This document shows, piece after piece, positions 11,285 through 22,989 of a stretch of DNA of 64,000 nt. The DNA is from Ampullaceana balthica. Lineage: Eukaryota > Mollusca > Gastropoda > Lymnaeidae. The notes under the pieces are model-generated. The model had not been told where the DNA came from. It searched no databases and was given only the letters and a program-made list of their open reading frames with translations. Position numbers and translations under genes: made by a program. Where the stretch lies: the NCBI GenBank assembly GCA_944989445.1, contig CALYLW010000328.1, positions 370,501 to 434,500 on the forward strand. The letters run 5' to 3'. The first letter of the stretch is position 1. Each line of letters starts with the position of its first letter.

Positions 11285-12346
11285 AGTCAATCCAGATTGA
11301 AATCTTGATACATAAACTGCATATATTAACTTCACCATCTTGTCTGTCTGTCTGTATATGGTTTATATAACTCAAATAAGGAAAAAAACCTACATTTGGG
11401 CCCCCGTCCCCCTAGTGAGTGATAATTTTATAATTTTTATGCCTGTTACCATCGCCGGAGGGTACTCAAAAACTTGCCAAAGTTTCATTCTTCTACTTAT
11501 ATGGTAAGTTGGAGAATTAGTGATGAGTCAGATTTTTATATAAGAAGGAAAACTACATATCGGCCCCCGGCCCCCAGTAAGTGATAATTTAAATATTGTT
11601 TTGGCTTGCTACCATGGCGGAAGTCTACTTATCAACTACACAGAGTTTCACGCTTCTACCTACACGGGAAATATGATTATTTATGATTTTCACTTTTTAT
11701 ATAGCTCATATATGTTTACTCCCGTTACCATCGCGGGTTTGTACTCAACAACTTCCCAAAGTTTCATGCTTCTGCCTACTCGGGAAATAGGAGAATTAGT
11801 GATCTTCATATTTTATATAGGCAATATAAGGTTTAAAAAACATTTTTGGGCCCGCGGCCCCAATGAGTGTTAAATTTAAAATTATTTTACGCCAATTTTC
11901 GTCGCGATAGGCTACTCAACAACTTACCAAAGTTTCATTCTTCTACCTACACGGGAAGTTGAAGAATTAGTGTTGAGTCAGATTTTTATATAAGAAAAAA
12001 TCTACATTTGGGCCCCCCCCCAGTAAGTGATAATTTAAATATTGTTTTGGCTTGTTACCATGGCGCAAGTGTACTTATCAACTACTCAGAGTTTCATGCT
12101 TCTACCTACACGGGAAATGTGATAATTTATGATTTTAAGTTTTTATAAGGAAAAAACTTCATTTTGATCCCAGGCCCCCAGGAAGTGATAATTTAAATAT
12201 TTTTACTCTCGTTACCATCGCGGGTTTGTACTCAATAACTTCCCAAAGTTTCATCCTTCTACCTACACGGGACGTTCGAGAATTAGTGATGAGTGAGTCA
12301 GTGAGTGAGTGAGGGCTTTGCCATTTATTAGTATAGAAGACTAGCA
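11285..12346 (+). mobile_element. Array-bearing non-autonomous element, copy 1
   Basis: The left part ends in taacttcaccatcttgtctg with a GTCT tract (11328-11355). Five units of about 150-200 bp follow, each with a tatagctcatataagg-like stretch or its relative, a GC core around gggcccccggcccc, gttaccatcgcgg and caaagtttcat(g/t)cttctac. The right end is a GAGT tract, then tttattagtatagaa. The layout is identical to copy 2, which abuts it. No protein is encoded. Family assignment is unknown. Confidence 0.6.
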
Positions 12347-14474
12347 AAATACCCTAGATTGGATGAGGAATTACGATTTCAATTACCGTTGAGAACCAGC
12401 GTAACACAAATTCAAAACACCAATTGATTTGAATCTGGATCATGATGGATATAATACATAAATTAACTTCACCGTCTTGTCTGTCTGTCTGTCGTAGTCC
12501 CGCAGAAAAACAAAAACGAAAAGTAAAAAATGACACACTTCCCGTGATCCTATGGAGCTGATAATTTAATATTTTTTTTCCGTCTGCTACCATTGCGGGA
12601 GGGTACAACTTCCCAAAGTTTCATGCTCCTACCTACACGGGAAGTTAGATATTTAATGATGAGTCTGTTATATATAGCTCATATAAGAAAAAACTACATT
12701 TGGGCCCCCGGCCCCCTAGTGAATAATAATTTTATATTTGTTTTGATTGTTATCATCGCGGGAGGGTACTCAACAACTTTCCAAAGTTTCATGCTTCTAC
12801 CTACACGGGAAGATGAGGAATTAGTGTTCATTCATTTTTATATAGCCTATATACGGGAAAAAACGGTTTTGGGCCCCCGGCCACCCATGAGTGAAATTTA
12901 TTTTTTCGCCAATTATCGTCATAAGAGTGTACTAAGCATGTTCCCAAAGTTTTAGCTTCTACATTCACGGGAAGTTGGAGAATTAGTGTTGAGTCAGTTT
13001 TTAATATTAGAAAAAACTAAATTTGGGCCCCCGGTCCCCATTAAGTGATAATTTATATAATTTTTTTACCTGTTACCATCGCGGAATGTTATTTAACAAG
13101 TGCCCAAAGTTTCATGCTTCAACCTACACGTGGAATAGGAGAATTAGTGTTTTTCAGTTTTTGTATAGCTCATATAAGGAAAAAACTACATTTGGGCCCC
13201 CGGCCCCAAGTTTGTGATAATTTAAATATTGTTTTCGTTTGTTACCACTACTCAGAGTTTCTTGCTTCTACCTACACGGGAAATATGAGCATTTGTGATT
13301 TTCAGTTTTAATATAGCTCATATAAGGATAAACTTTTTAATTTTAATATAGACCATATAAGGAAAAAAATGGTTTTGAGGAAAAAACTTCATTTGGGCCC
13401 CCGGCCCCCAGTATTTGATAATTTAATATTTTTTGCCTGTTGATATCGCGGAAGTGTACTCAACAACTTCCCAAAGTTTCATTCTTCTATCTACTCGCGC
13501 AATAGGAGAATTAGTGATTTTAATTTTAATATAGACCATATAAGGAAAAAATGGTTTTGAGGAAAAAACTTCATTTGGGCCCCCGGCCCCCGGGAAGTGA
13601 TAATTTAATTTTGTTTTCGCCCGTTACCATAGCGGGTTTGTACTCAACAACTTTATAACGTTTCATGCTTCTGCCTATTCGGGAAATAGGAGAATTGGTG
13701 ATTTTCAAATTTTATATAGGCCATAAAAAGGGAAAAAACGTTTTTGTGCCCCCGGCCCTCATGAGTGTGAATTTAAAAATTATTTTATGCCAATTTTTGT
13801 CGCGAGAGGCTACTTAACAACTCGCCAAAGTTTCATGCTTCTACCTACACGGGAAGTTGGAGAATTAGTGATGAGTCAGTTTTTTATATAAGAAAATACT
13901 ACATTTGGGCCACCGGCCCCCATTAAGTGATAATGTAAATATTTTTTTCGCTTGTTAGCATCGCGGAAGTGTACTTATCAACTACCCATTGTTTCACGGT
14001 TCTACCAACACGGGAAATATGAGAATTTGTGATATTCAGTTTTTATATAGCTCATATAAGGAACAAAACTTCATTTGGGCCCCCGGGAAGTGATAATTTA
14101 ATTTTGTTTTCGCCTGTTACCATAGCGGGTTTGTACTCAACAACTTCATAAAGTTTCATGCTTCTGCCTACTCGGGAAATAGGAGAATTGGTGATTTTTA
14201 AATTTTATATAGGCCATATAAGAAAAAAAAACGTTTTCGGGGCCCCGGCCCCAATGAGTGTGAATTTTAAAATTCTTCTACGCCAATTTTCGTCGCGAGA
14301 GGCTACTCAACTACTTCCCAAAGTTTCATGCTTCTACCTACACGATTAGTTGGAGAATTAGTGATGAATGAGTGAGTGTGTGAGTGAGTGAGTCAGTGAG
14401 TGAGTGAGTGAGTGAGTGAGTGAGTGAGTGAGTGAGTGAGTGAGTGAGGCCTTTGCCTTTTATTAGTATAGATT
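12347..14474 (+). mobile_element. Array-bearing non-autonomous element, copy 2
   Basis: The left end gactagcaaaataccctaga resembles the actaggggcaagtaccc end at 3711. A taacttcaccgtcttgtctg/GTCT tract sits at 12464-12495, followed by a stretch shared with dispersed family C (cacacttcccgtga). About ten units of 160-190 bp with the gggcccccggcccc core come next. The right end is a long GAGT tract (14350-14448), then gcctttgccttttattagta. Units vary in the core and in ctacctacacgggaa, so the array is old or evolves slowly. Confidence 0.6.
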
Positions 14475-14550
14475 GATGATGTTTAGTGCAAGGACATATT
14501 TCTCTACAGTATTTTGTGTAGATTTGGTGTAGAGATTATGTGTGTAATTT

Positions 14551-14925
14551 ATGAAGTCGAAGCCTTCTAGAAGTGTAATAGAATGCGCTGCAAGCTTCGC
14601 ATGTAATCTAACATTCCCGAGAAGTCGCAACGTGATTTATGCAATTATTTGCAAGAGGTGTAATAAAATTTACGTGTGTGAGACTGGTCGTCGTCTTGGA
14701 GATCGGTTTAGAGAACACCTGTATAATATAAATAAACAGGCTCAATGTCCTGTGTCTAAACATTTTAACAGTGTTGACCATAACGGCATATCAGATATTG
14801 CAGTAACTTGTATTTTATATGCAAGCAATACCCATGATAGAATCCACATGGAAAATAGACTCATAAAAAGATTTGGTACGTTGGCTCCATATGGAATTAA
14901 CCAAATTCATAATTTTACTTAACTG
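14551..14925 (+). pseudogene. Penelope-like retroelement GIY-YIG endonuclease fragment
   Basis: The 123-codon frame carries NVIYAIICKRCNKIYVCETG, then RRLGDRFREH and, near the end, MENRLIKRFGTLAPYGIN. This order (GIY-like strand, CxxC, YIG-like strand, ETGR, R-x-R-F-x-EH, then a Glu helix and GTL.P.GIN) is characteristic of the C-terminal nicking endonuclease of Penelope-like elements. Two features argue for decay: the reverse transcriptase is missing upstream, and the glycine of the YIG motif is Cys (YVC). The natural stop is TAA at 14920-14922. The following 250 bp look like the element 3-prime region. Confidence 0.8.
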
Positions 14926-15109
14926 CAGAATCTTGTTCCCGTTGTGGTTTTTACTGTAACTTTGGATACTTCCCCCTTTTTCCTATATCCTGTGTCCATG
15001 TTTGTTTTTGTTTTTCCTTTCTTTTTATTTAACATAAATATTTTCAAAATACAATATGTTTGTAGAATATTATTATTACTTATGTAAGTATTGTAAGAAT
15101 ATATTTTAT

Positions 15110-15160
15110 GTTGTACTGATGAAGGCATTAGCCGAAACGTTTACTGTCGTATCAGTCTAA
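15110..15160 (+). ncRNA. Hammerhead-ribozyme-like core in the Penelope 3-prime region
   Basis: The order is CTGATGA (15116-15122), a GGC-ATTA-GCC hairpin (15124-15133), GAAA (15134-15137), and a possible three-pair stem III of ACG (15137-15139) with CGT (15148-15150). Penelope-like elements are known to carry minimal hammerhead ribozymes, and this sits about 190 bp after their endonuclease frame. Against activity: one extra A lies between CTGATGA and stem II, and I cannot draw a convincing stem I. It may be an inactive relic. Confidence 0.35.
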
Positions 15161-15280
15161 AAATAAATCTCAAATTTATTGTTTTCATTGCACAATTTGT
15201 TTGTGTATTTTGTATTTTTTTCCCCCGAGAAATCGAGAATGTTCATTATCCAGTATCTTCTGTGAAATGTTTTATAAATA

Positions 15281-18019
15281 TTAGTTGAGCACCAGGGGTA
15301 ACAACTCTTGCCATTAGTTGAGCACCAGGGGTAACAACTCTTGCCATTAGTTGAGCACCAGGGGTAACAACTCTTGCCATTTGTTGAGCACCAGGGGTAA
15401 CAACTCTTGCCATTAGTTGAGCACCAGGGGTAACAACTCTTGCCATTAGTTGAGCACCAGGGGTAACAACTCTTGCCATTAGTTGAGCACCAGGGGTAAC
15501 AACTCTTGCCATTAGTTGAGCACCAGGGGTAACAACTCTTGCCATTAGTTGAGCACCAGGGGTAACAACTCTTGCCATTAGTTGAGCACCAGGGGTAACA
15601 ACTCTTGCCATTAGTTGAGCACCAGGGGTAACAACTCTTGCCATTAGTTGAGCACCAGGGGTAACAACTCTTGCCATTAGTTGAGCACCAGGGGTAACAA
15701 CTCTTGCCATTAGTTGAGCACCAGGGGTAACAACTCTTGCCATTAGTTGAGCACCAGGGGTAACAACTCTTGCCATTAGTTGAGCACCAGGGGTAACAAC
15801 TCTTGCCATTAGTTGAGCACCAGGGGTAACAACTCTTGCCATTAGTTGAGCACCAGGGGTAACAACTCTTGCCATTAGTTGAGCACCAGGGGTAACAACT
15901 CTTGCCATTAGTTGAGCACCAGGGGTAACAACTCTTGCCATTAGTTGAGCACCAGGGGTAACAACTCTTGCCATTAGTTGAGCACCAGGGGTAACAACTC
16001 TTGCCATTAGTTGAGCACCAGGGGTAACAACTCTTGCCATTAGTTGAGCACCAGGGGTAACAACTCTTGCCATTAGTTGAGCACCAGGGGTAACAACTCT
16101 TGCCATTAGTTGAGCACCAGGGGTAACAACTCTTGCCATTAGTTGAGCACCAGGGGTAACAACTCTTGCCATTAGTTGAGCACCAGGGGTAACAACTCTT
16201 GCCATTAGTTGAGCACCAGGGGTAACAACTCTTGCCATTAGTTGAGCACCAGGGGTAACAACTCTTGCCATTAGTTGAGCACCAGGGGTAACAACTCTTG
16301 CCATTAGTTGAGCACCAGGGGTAACAACTCTTGCCATTAGTTGAGCACCAGGGGTAACAACTCTTGCCATTAGTTGAGCACCAGGGGTAACAACTCTTGC
16401 CATTAGTTGAGCACCAGGGGTAACAACTCTTGCCATTAGTTGAGCACCAGGGTAACAACTCTTGCCATTAGTTGAGCACCAGGGGTAACAACTCTTGCCA
16501 TTAGTTGAGCACCAGGGGTAACAACTCTTGCCATTAGTTGAGCACCAGGGGTAACAACTCTTGCCATTAGTTGAGCACCAGGGGTAACAACTCTTGCCAT
16601 TAGTTGAGCACCAGGGTAACAACTCTTGCCATTAGTTGAGCACCAGGGTTAACAACTCTTGCCATTAGTTGAGCACCAGGGTTAACAACTCTTGCCATTA
16701 GTTGAGCACCAGGGTTAACAACTCTTGCCATTAGTTGAGCACCAGGGGTAACAACTCTTGCCATTAGTTGAGCACCAGGGGTAACAACTCTTGCCATTAG
16801 TTGAGCACCAGGGGTAACAACTCTTGCCATTAGTTGAGCACCAGGGTTAACAACTCTTGCCATTAGTTGAGCACCAGGGTTAACAACTCTTGCCATTAGT
16901 TGAGCACCAGGGTAACAACTCTTGCCATTAGTTGAGCACCAGGGTTAACAACTCTTGCCATTAGTTGAGCACCAGGGGTAACAACTCTTGCCATTAGTTG
17001 AGCACCAGGGGTAACAACTCTTGCATTAGTTGAGCACCAGGGGTAACAACTCTTGCCATTAGTTGAGCACCAGGGGTAACAACTCTTGCCATTAGTTGAG
17101 CACCAGGGGTAACAACTCTTGCCATTAGTTGAGCACCAGGGTAACAACTCTTGCCATTAGTTGAGCACCAGGGGTAACAACTCTTGCCATTAGTTCAGCA
17201 CCAGGGGTAACAACTCTTGCCATTAGTTGACCACCAGGGGTAACAACTCTTGCCATTAGTTGAGCACCAGGGGTAACAACTCTTGCCATTAGTTCAGCAC
17301 CAGGGGTAACAACTCTTGCCATTAGTTTGAGCACAAGGGGTAACAACTCTTGCCATTAGTTGAGCACCAGCGTTAACAACTCTTGCCATTAGTTGAGCAC
17401 CAGGGTTAACAACTCTTGCCATTAGTTGAGCACCAGGGGTAACAACTCTTGCCATTAGTTCAGCACCAGGGGTAACAACTCTTGCCATTAGTTCAGCACC
17501 AGGGGTAACAACTCTTGCCATTAGTTGAGCACCAGGGGTAACAACTCTTGCCATTAGTTGAGCACCAGGGGTAACAACTCTTGCCATTAGTTGAGCACCA
17601 GGGGTAACAACTCTTGCCATTAGTTGAGCACCAGGGGTAACAACTCTTGCCATTAGTTCAGCACCAGGTGGTAACAACTCTTGCCATTAGTTGAGCACCA
17701 GGGTTAACAACTCTTGCCATTAGTTGAGCACCAGGGTTAACAACTCTTGCCATTAGTTGAGCACCAGGGTTAACAACTCTTGCCATTAGTTGAGCACCAG
17801 GGGTAACAACTCTTGCCATTAGTTGAGCACCAGGGGTAACAACTCTTGCCATTAGTTGAGAACCAGGGGTAACAACTCTTGCCATTAGTTGAGCACCAGG
17901 GTAACAACTCTTGCCATTAGTTGAGCACCAGGGGGTAACAACTCTTGCCATTAGTTGAGCACCAGGGGTAACGACTCTTGCCATTAGTTCAGCACCAGGG
18001 GTAACAACTCTTGCCATTA
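15281..18019 (+). repeat. 33-bp minisatellite, about 83 copies
   Basis: The unit contains ttagttgagcaccaggggta and acaactcttgcca. From 15281 to about 16445 copies are almost identical (one ttt variant near 15380). From 16450 onward copies carry frequent changes: gggtt, ggg with a base lost, gttcag for gttgag, and missing bases. One strand therefore shows minus frames of over 400 codons, open only because 33 is a multiple of three and the proximal part is homogeneous. An inverted AGTTG/CAACT pair lies within each unit. Confidence 0.97.
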
Positions 18020-19080
18020 CTCAGATTGGACAACGTCATAAATCATTGTTCCTATTTTTAGAAAACATTTTAATGTAACAAATGTTTTTTATGCATACAT
18101 ACAAAAGAATCAACACGTTCTCAAAATTGTTAGCATAGTAAATTTAAGAAACTGTTTTTTCTTGTTTAAGTCCAATAAGCTGTCTTAAATTAACGAATAA
18201 TTTAACAAATAGCTGATAAGATATTTCTTCCTCAATATACCTACATACAACATATAGACTCGTATCTTAAATTAAATTTGTCCACCTCAAAACCCCGGAT
18301 ATTTCTATTAATAGATTTTCGCTATTATATGACCAGGCCTATGGTATTATATATACCTTAGGAGTTTGACGTATTTTCTGCTCCGTGGGCTTGTGTCGGT
18401 ATGTTAAAGCAAGTTGGCTCCTTTCATATAAAACATCACCGCCCCACTTTCCATTCAAGCCTTCTAGCCGCTATGGCTGTTCACACCCGCCCGCTCTCAA
18501 TATCAACATTGCCCTTGATTAATCTGCGCCTATTCCGATAGTTTCCCTAACTCGAAAACTCCGTAAGACGAATTGTTTTCCCCCTTGAGTTCGACTAAGA
18601 AAGGTCCGACTGTATTAGCAATCAGCAACATGCCAAAACGCCAGTTAACGGAGGTGCTGAGTGCTGAGCTGTATTCGGTGGAGTTACTTAAATTTACTTT
18701 TAATTGTGAGTTTCTATCATTATGTATGAGATGATGAGTACGACACATTGACACTATTGTTTTTATTTATAATACACGTTACATCAAGTTTTGCTGTATT
18801 CTTTATTAAACGCAACAATATCTCGTTTTATTCACCAATTTATTTTGTATTATTTAGTAAATAATAAACTACAAATTAGTATTGTTTTTATCTTATGCAT
18901 TTTTTATATTCACTTTGTATGACTGTCACTGACAGACTACGTAGTTAATGTCATAAATAAAAAAAAGAGTAATTCAATTACTTTTTCTAACAAATGAAAA
19001 AACCGCAAAGCTGAAACTTGTCAATTTATCAAGGGCGCCAAAAATAAATTAGCTAAGGGCGCCAAAAACCTAGTTACGCG
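18020..19080. other. AT-rich spacer
   Basis: No gene recognised. A small duplication of agggcgccaaaaa (around 19032 and 19057) precedes the next array. A 74-codon minus frame at 18530-18754 has no supporting features. Confidence 0.4.
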
Positions 19081-19688
19081 TCTGTCTGGCTGAACTATTC
19101 AGCCTAAGGATGTGTTGTTTAATGTGATGTGTTAGCTCAGTTCTGGCTGAACTATTCGGTCTAAGGATGTGTTGTTTAATGTGATGTGTGAGCTCAGTTC
19201 TGGTAGAGCTATTCGGCCTAAAGATGTGTTGTTTAATGTGATGTGTGAGCTCAGTTCTGGTAGAACTATTCGGCCTAAAGATGTGTTGTTTAATGTGATG
19301 TGTTAGCTCAGTTCTGGTAGAACTATTCGGCCTAAAGATGTGTTGTTTAATGTGATGTGTTAGCTCAGTTCTGGTAGAACTATTCGGCCTAAAGATGTGT
19401 TGTTTAATGTGATGTGTTAGCTCAGTTCTGGTAGAACTATTCGGCCTAAAGATGTGTTGTTTAATGTGATGTGTTAGCTCAGTTCTGGCTGAACTATTCG
19501 GCCTAATGATGTGTTGTTTAATGTGATGTATTAGCTCAGTTCTGGCTGAACTATTCGGCCTAAGGATGCGTTGTTTAATGTGATGTATTAGCTCAGTTCT
19601 GGTAGAACTATTCGGCCTAAGGATGCGTTGTTTAATGTGATGTATTAGCTCAGTTCTGGCTGAACTATTCGGCCTAAGGATGCGTTGT
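19081..19688 (+). repeat. 57-bp minisatellite, about 10.5 copies
   Basis: The unit contains gaactattcggcctaa and gtgttgtttaatgtgatgtg. Two sub-types alternate in blocks (tggtagaac versus tggctgaac; atgtgttg versus atgcgttg). The 226-codon minus frame is a 19-residue repeat peptide with no coding support. The array runs into an L2-like LINE tail. Confidence 0.93.
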
Positions 19689-19734
19689 GTGGCAACAATG
19701 TGTAACACTGGAATGAATATCACTGGTAAACAAC

Positions 19735-20066
19735 AACAACACCAAAACAAAATTAACTATCATTTTTGTGCAGCCAAACAATGGAATTCTCTACCATTAT
19801 ACTTACGTAGTATTCAAACAACCAAGTCCTTCAAGACTGCACATCTTTTTAAAATTTATTTTCAAAATTAATGAAACAACATTTCTTATACATGATTAAC
19901 ATAGCTTATGTATAATGTACTGTAATTTGTGTGTTTGTTCTGATATGAAAGTTAATTTAATACTTATAGGTATGTCATTTCTTTCATGTAAAGCGCTGTG
20001 AGCCCAGTTCCTTACTGGGATACAGCGCTATATAAATAATCAATTTATTTATTATTATTATTATCA
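19735..20066 (+). mobile_element. L2/CR1-like LINE 3-prime fragment
   Basis: The frame ending at 19871 reads KQWNSLPLYLRSIQTTKSFK then TAHLF, the common C-terminal pattern (WNSLP...L+...SFK..LKTHLF) of L2/CR1-group ORF2 proteins. The untranslated end includes gtaaagcgctgtgagcccag and tacagcgctatataaataat, followed by a TTA microsatellite tail. It is 5-prime truncated. The same family recurs at 24161-24690 and 53190-53525. Confidence 0.75.
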
Positions 20067-20073
20067 TCATAAT

Positions 20074-20393
20074 TGTGAAACAAAAAGTAGTGCATAGCTG
20101 TGAAACATAAAGTGATTTAAATTTGTGAAACATAAAGTTGTGTATATTTGTGAAACATAAAGTTGTGTATATTTGTGAAACACAAAGTTGTGTATATTTG
20201 TGAAACATAAAGTTGTGTATATTTGTGAAACATAAAGTTGTGTATATTTGTGAAACATAAAGTTGTGTATATTTGTGAAACATAAAGTTGTGTATATTTG
20301 TGAAACATAAAGTTGTGTATATTTGTGAAACATAAAGTTGTATATTTTGTGAAACACAAAGTTGTGTATATTTGTGAAACACATTACACTACT
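20074..20393 (+). repeat. 25-bp minisatellite, about 12.5 copies
   Basis: The unit is tgtgaaacataaagttgtgt plus atatt. It starts directly after the TTA tail of the L2-like fragment. The first two units are diverged (gtagtgcatagc, gtgatttaaat). The open minus frames are 25-residue repeats caused by three units making 75 bp. Confidence 0.93.
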
Positions 20394-21288
20394 CAACAGC
20401 AGCCAAGAAATAGACCGATGTATTCCGTCCGCCCCTACTTGACACCTCTCACAAAGTACAACATACAAAAACAAACCAAACTTGCTACTCTGTTGAAATT
20501 CCTGCCATAAGAGCTCGGTCTAACATTCCAGTGAAGTTAATGGAACGACATAAAAAGAGCACATTTCATTACAAGAAGCTATAATACAATCTTAACGTCT
20601 CCAAAATGATCCCAGACAATTTATTGTTCAAAACACAAAGTGTGTAAAAACTTAAACGGCTATCGAAAGTTATTTCTACAAAAATTGGATTTTTTTTAAT
20701 AGAGAAGAAACTATTATCATGTAAGTATTGTAAGAGGATAAAAGGTTTTATATCAATAACAATTTAATAAAATCCTTGCATCAAAGCATCATGTCGTTCA
20801 CCTTGCTTCACATAATTATTCAAACCTGTATTAAAGATAATTCATTTAACGGGAGGAAATTATTCATTTTGAGCAAGCATTGCTATCTAGATTTACATCT
20901 CATGCTTTTAACACTTGGATCTGTGATAAAGGGGAATAAATTAAGATTTCAATCTCTTGACAAGAACGATAATTTGATAACTACTTCAAATGTGCCATTT
21001 TACACCACACAGGGCGTATTGAAGTCTCTAATCCTTCACACAATGCGATATGATCCTCTACACCAGCGTTGTATTACTCAGTCCAAAAAAATCTACTTCA
21101 TTAATAGAGAAATAAGTTTTAGTAATAAAAAATCTTTTGCACAATCATGTTTCCTCTGAGGCCAATTATCTGACCTGAATGTGTGGCATATTGCTATAGC
21201 TATAATTTCGATATGTTGGGAGCAATGTCCTGCGACATAAAGATTCCCCCATGATGGGATGGGGTGGGATGGGCTGCATGTTTTCATC
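20394..21288. other. Spacer with an unrecognised 128-codon frame
   Basis: The frame 20776-21159 (plus) encodes about 127 residues rich in Leu, Ile, Ser and Lys with no motif I recognise. Its base composition is like the surrounding spacer. I cannot support it as a gene, though an exon cannot be excluded. Confidence 0.35.
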
Positions 21289-21448
21289 GGTGAGACGACT
21301 CCTGGGTGGTGGTTTGTGAGACGACTCCTGGGTGGTGGTTTGTGAGACGACTCGTGGGTGGTGGTTTGTGATACGACTCCTGGGTGGTGGTTTGTGATAC
21401 AACTCCTGGGTGGTGGTTTGTGAGACGACTCCTGGGTGGTGGTTTGTT
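21289..21448 (+). repeat. 26-bp tandem repeat, 6 copies
   Basis: The unit is gagacgactcctgggtggtg plus gtttgt, with single-base variants in copies 3 to 5. Confidence 0.92.
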
Positions 21449-22024
21449 AATAAGAAAAGACAACTGATTGCACAAACATGAGCCAGACAAGAAACGATTC
21501 AATCGGGAAGAACGTTGACTTTAGTACACGGCATCTCTGTTGGCTTCATGTTAAAATTTACACTTACAGTTTTCACATCAATATCAAACAGCTGGGGTTT
21601 TAAGCACTATGTGCACCAAAAGAAACACGGTAGCTTTGCATTGGTTCAACATTGCTTGGCAACAGCAATGAAAAATATATTTTGACTAAGTTCTATAAAG
21701 CAATTGTGTCTTCCGTAAGCACAGCTTCCCTTGAAATCTCTTTCACTGCATCATGTACATCAGTGATAAATTTTCCAGTTCCTTAAGCGGCAGGTGCAAG
21801 TAGTTATAAGTTGTTATGTAAGAGTAAACGTCGACTGACATGTCCACTTTTTATCCAGTAAAACTTTGAAGTCCTGACATTTGCTGTCCATAAATTGACA
21901 TACTTCCTCGATTAAGTTTAAGACTCTACTAAGAACTTTTCCCCGACTAAACCACCGCACACGTGTATGATGAGACATGTCACCAAACACCAGGAGGACT
22001 AACAAAAACAAACCCAAAAAATAA
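21449..22024. other. Unique spacer
   Basis: No gene, RNA or repeat recognised. It runs into dispersed family C. Confidence 0.4.
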
Positions 22025-22292
22025 AAAAGACCCGTAAAAACAAAGTTTAGCTTCATATAGCTTATAGAGATAAACTAAAAATGCATTAATTTAATAACTG
22101 TACATTCGATCGATCTGAAATTTTGATAAGATGCATTGTTATGTGACACGGGTCCATGTGCCAAATTTCAGCTCGATGGCTTCACGGGAAGTGGGTCATT
22201 TTTTACTTTTGTTTTTCCGCCCGCCTCCCCGACGACGAACGACAGACAGACAGAAACGGCGGTGAAGTTAATATAAGGGATTTAAAATCATG
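22025..22292 (+). repeat. Dispersed repeat family C
   Basis: It holds ccgtaaaaacaaagttt, then tacattcgatcgatctgaaa, atttcagctcgatggcttca, cgggaagtgggtcatttttt, a GACAGACA tract and gaagttaatataagggattt. Reverse-complement copies lie at 28443-28602 and 28912-29068. Further copies are at 59395-59885, and a piece is at 12490-12545. It has no coding sequence. It is probably a non-autonomous mobile family with ends near the GTAAAAAC and TTAATATAAGGGATTT motifs. Confidence 0.7.
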
Positions 22293-22504
22293 AAGTTTTG
22301 CGGTGATTATATATGCGCGGTAGCTAGTAGCGTTAAGTAAAAAAAAATGGTTTGCATGGCATGAAGCTTAACCAAAAATTTCTATCGTAGCTGAGGACAG
22401 ACACCTCGATGTTGTTTCTGTGACCTGTCGGAGACCTTTCCTCAAGACATCGGTTGATGCCACAATCCTCTACTCTCTTCACAATCTGACATGATCCTCT
22501 ACAC

Positions 22505-22799
22505 AAGTGCTTCTCAAACTTTTTAGGATGGCGGACCGGCAGCAATTTTTCCATTGCACCAGGGACCAGTGAAATATTTTCCCTGTACCGACGTTGGTAG
22601 CGAAATGTTATTATTTTTTTGTTTCAATTTATGTACTTATTGTCGGAAATTTGACATATTCTATAGGTTTAGTATTAATGGTTACAAATGGAGGATTATA
22701 ATTATATTTTTCTGTCATTTCTTAATAATTTCTGCGGACCGGCAGCGGATGGCCAACGGACCGCCACCGGTCCGCGGACTACCACTTTTACAAGCACTG
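22505..22799. mobile_element. hAT-type MITE, 295 bp, with 8-bp target duplication
   Basis: The termini aagtgcttctcaaac and ttttacaagcactg are imperfect inverted repeats of the kind found in Charlie/Buster-group hAT elements. It is flanked on both sides by ctctacac (22497-22504 and 22800-22807). Inverted GGACCGGCAGC and GGTCCGC-type motifs lie just inside. There is no transposase, so it was mobilised in trans. Confidence 0.8.
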
Positions 22800-22829
22800 C
22801 TCTACACAATCTGACATGATCCTCTACAC

Positions 22830-22989
22830 AGCGGTTCAAACCTGTGGGACGCGGGGGTCGCCAACTGTCGAATTTGCTTTATTTTGTACAAACTTTATTC
22901 AAAATGACTTATTTAAATTTCATGAGGGTCACGGGTCACTTGCTTATATAAAAAGGGGTCGCCACCTAAAAAAAGGTTGGGAACCACTG
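22830..22989. mobile_element. hAT-type MITE, 160 bp, with the same target duplication
   Basis: The left end is (c)agcggttcaaacctgtggg, the right end ggttgggaaccactg. Again ctctacac lies on both sides (22822-22829 and 22990-22997), with a one-base ambiguity at the left end. The ggggtcgcca and aggggtcgccac motifs recur inside. It is a different sub-family from the element 30 bp to the left, yet it entered the same position of the minisatellite unit. Confidence 0.78.

Noticed and set aside
15281..18019. CRISPR array
   Set aside because: Repeats are contiguous with no unique spacers, the unit is identical throughout, and the setting is eukaryotic. The same holds for all other arrays here.
20776..21159. 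Independent 127-residue gene
   Set aside because: No motif, no splice or promoter evidence, and composition as in the spacer. It could be an unknown transposon scrap.
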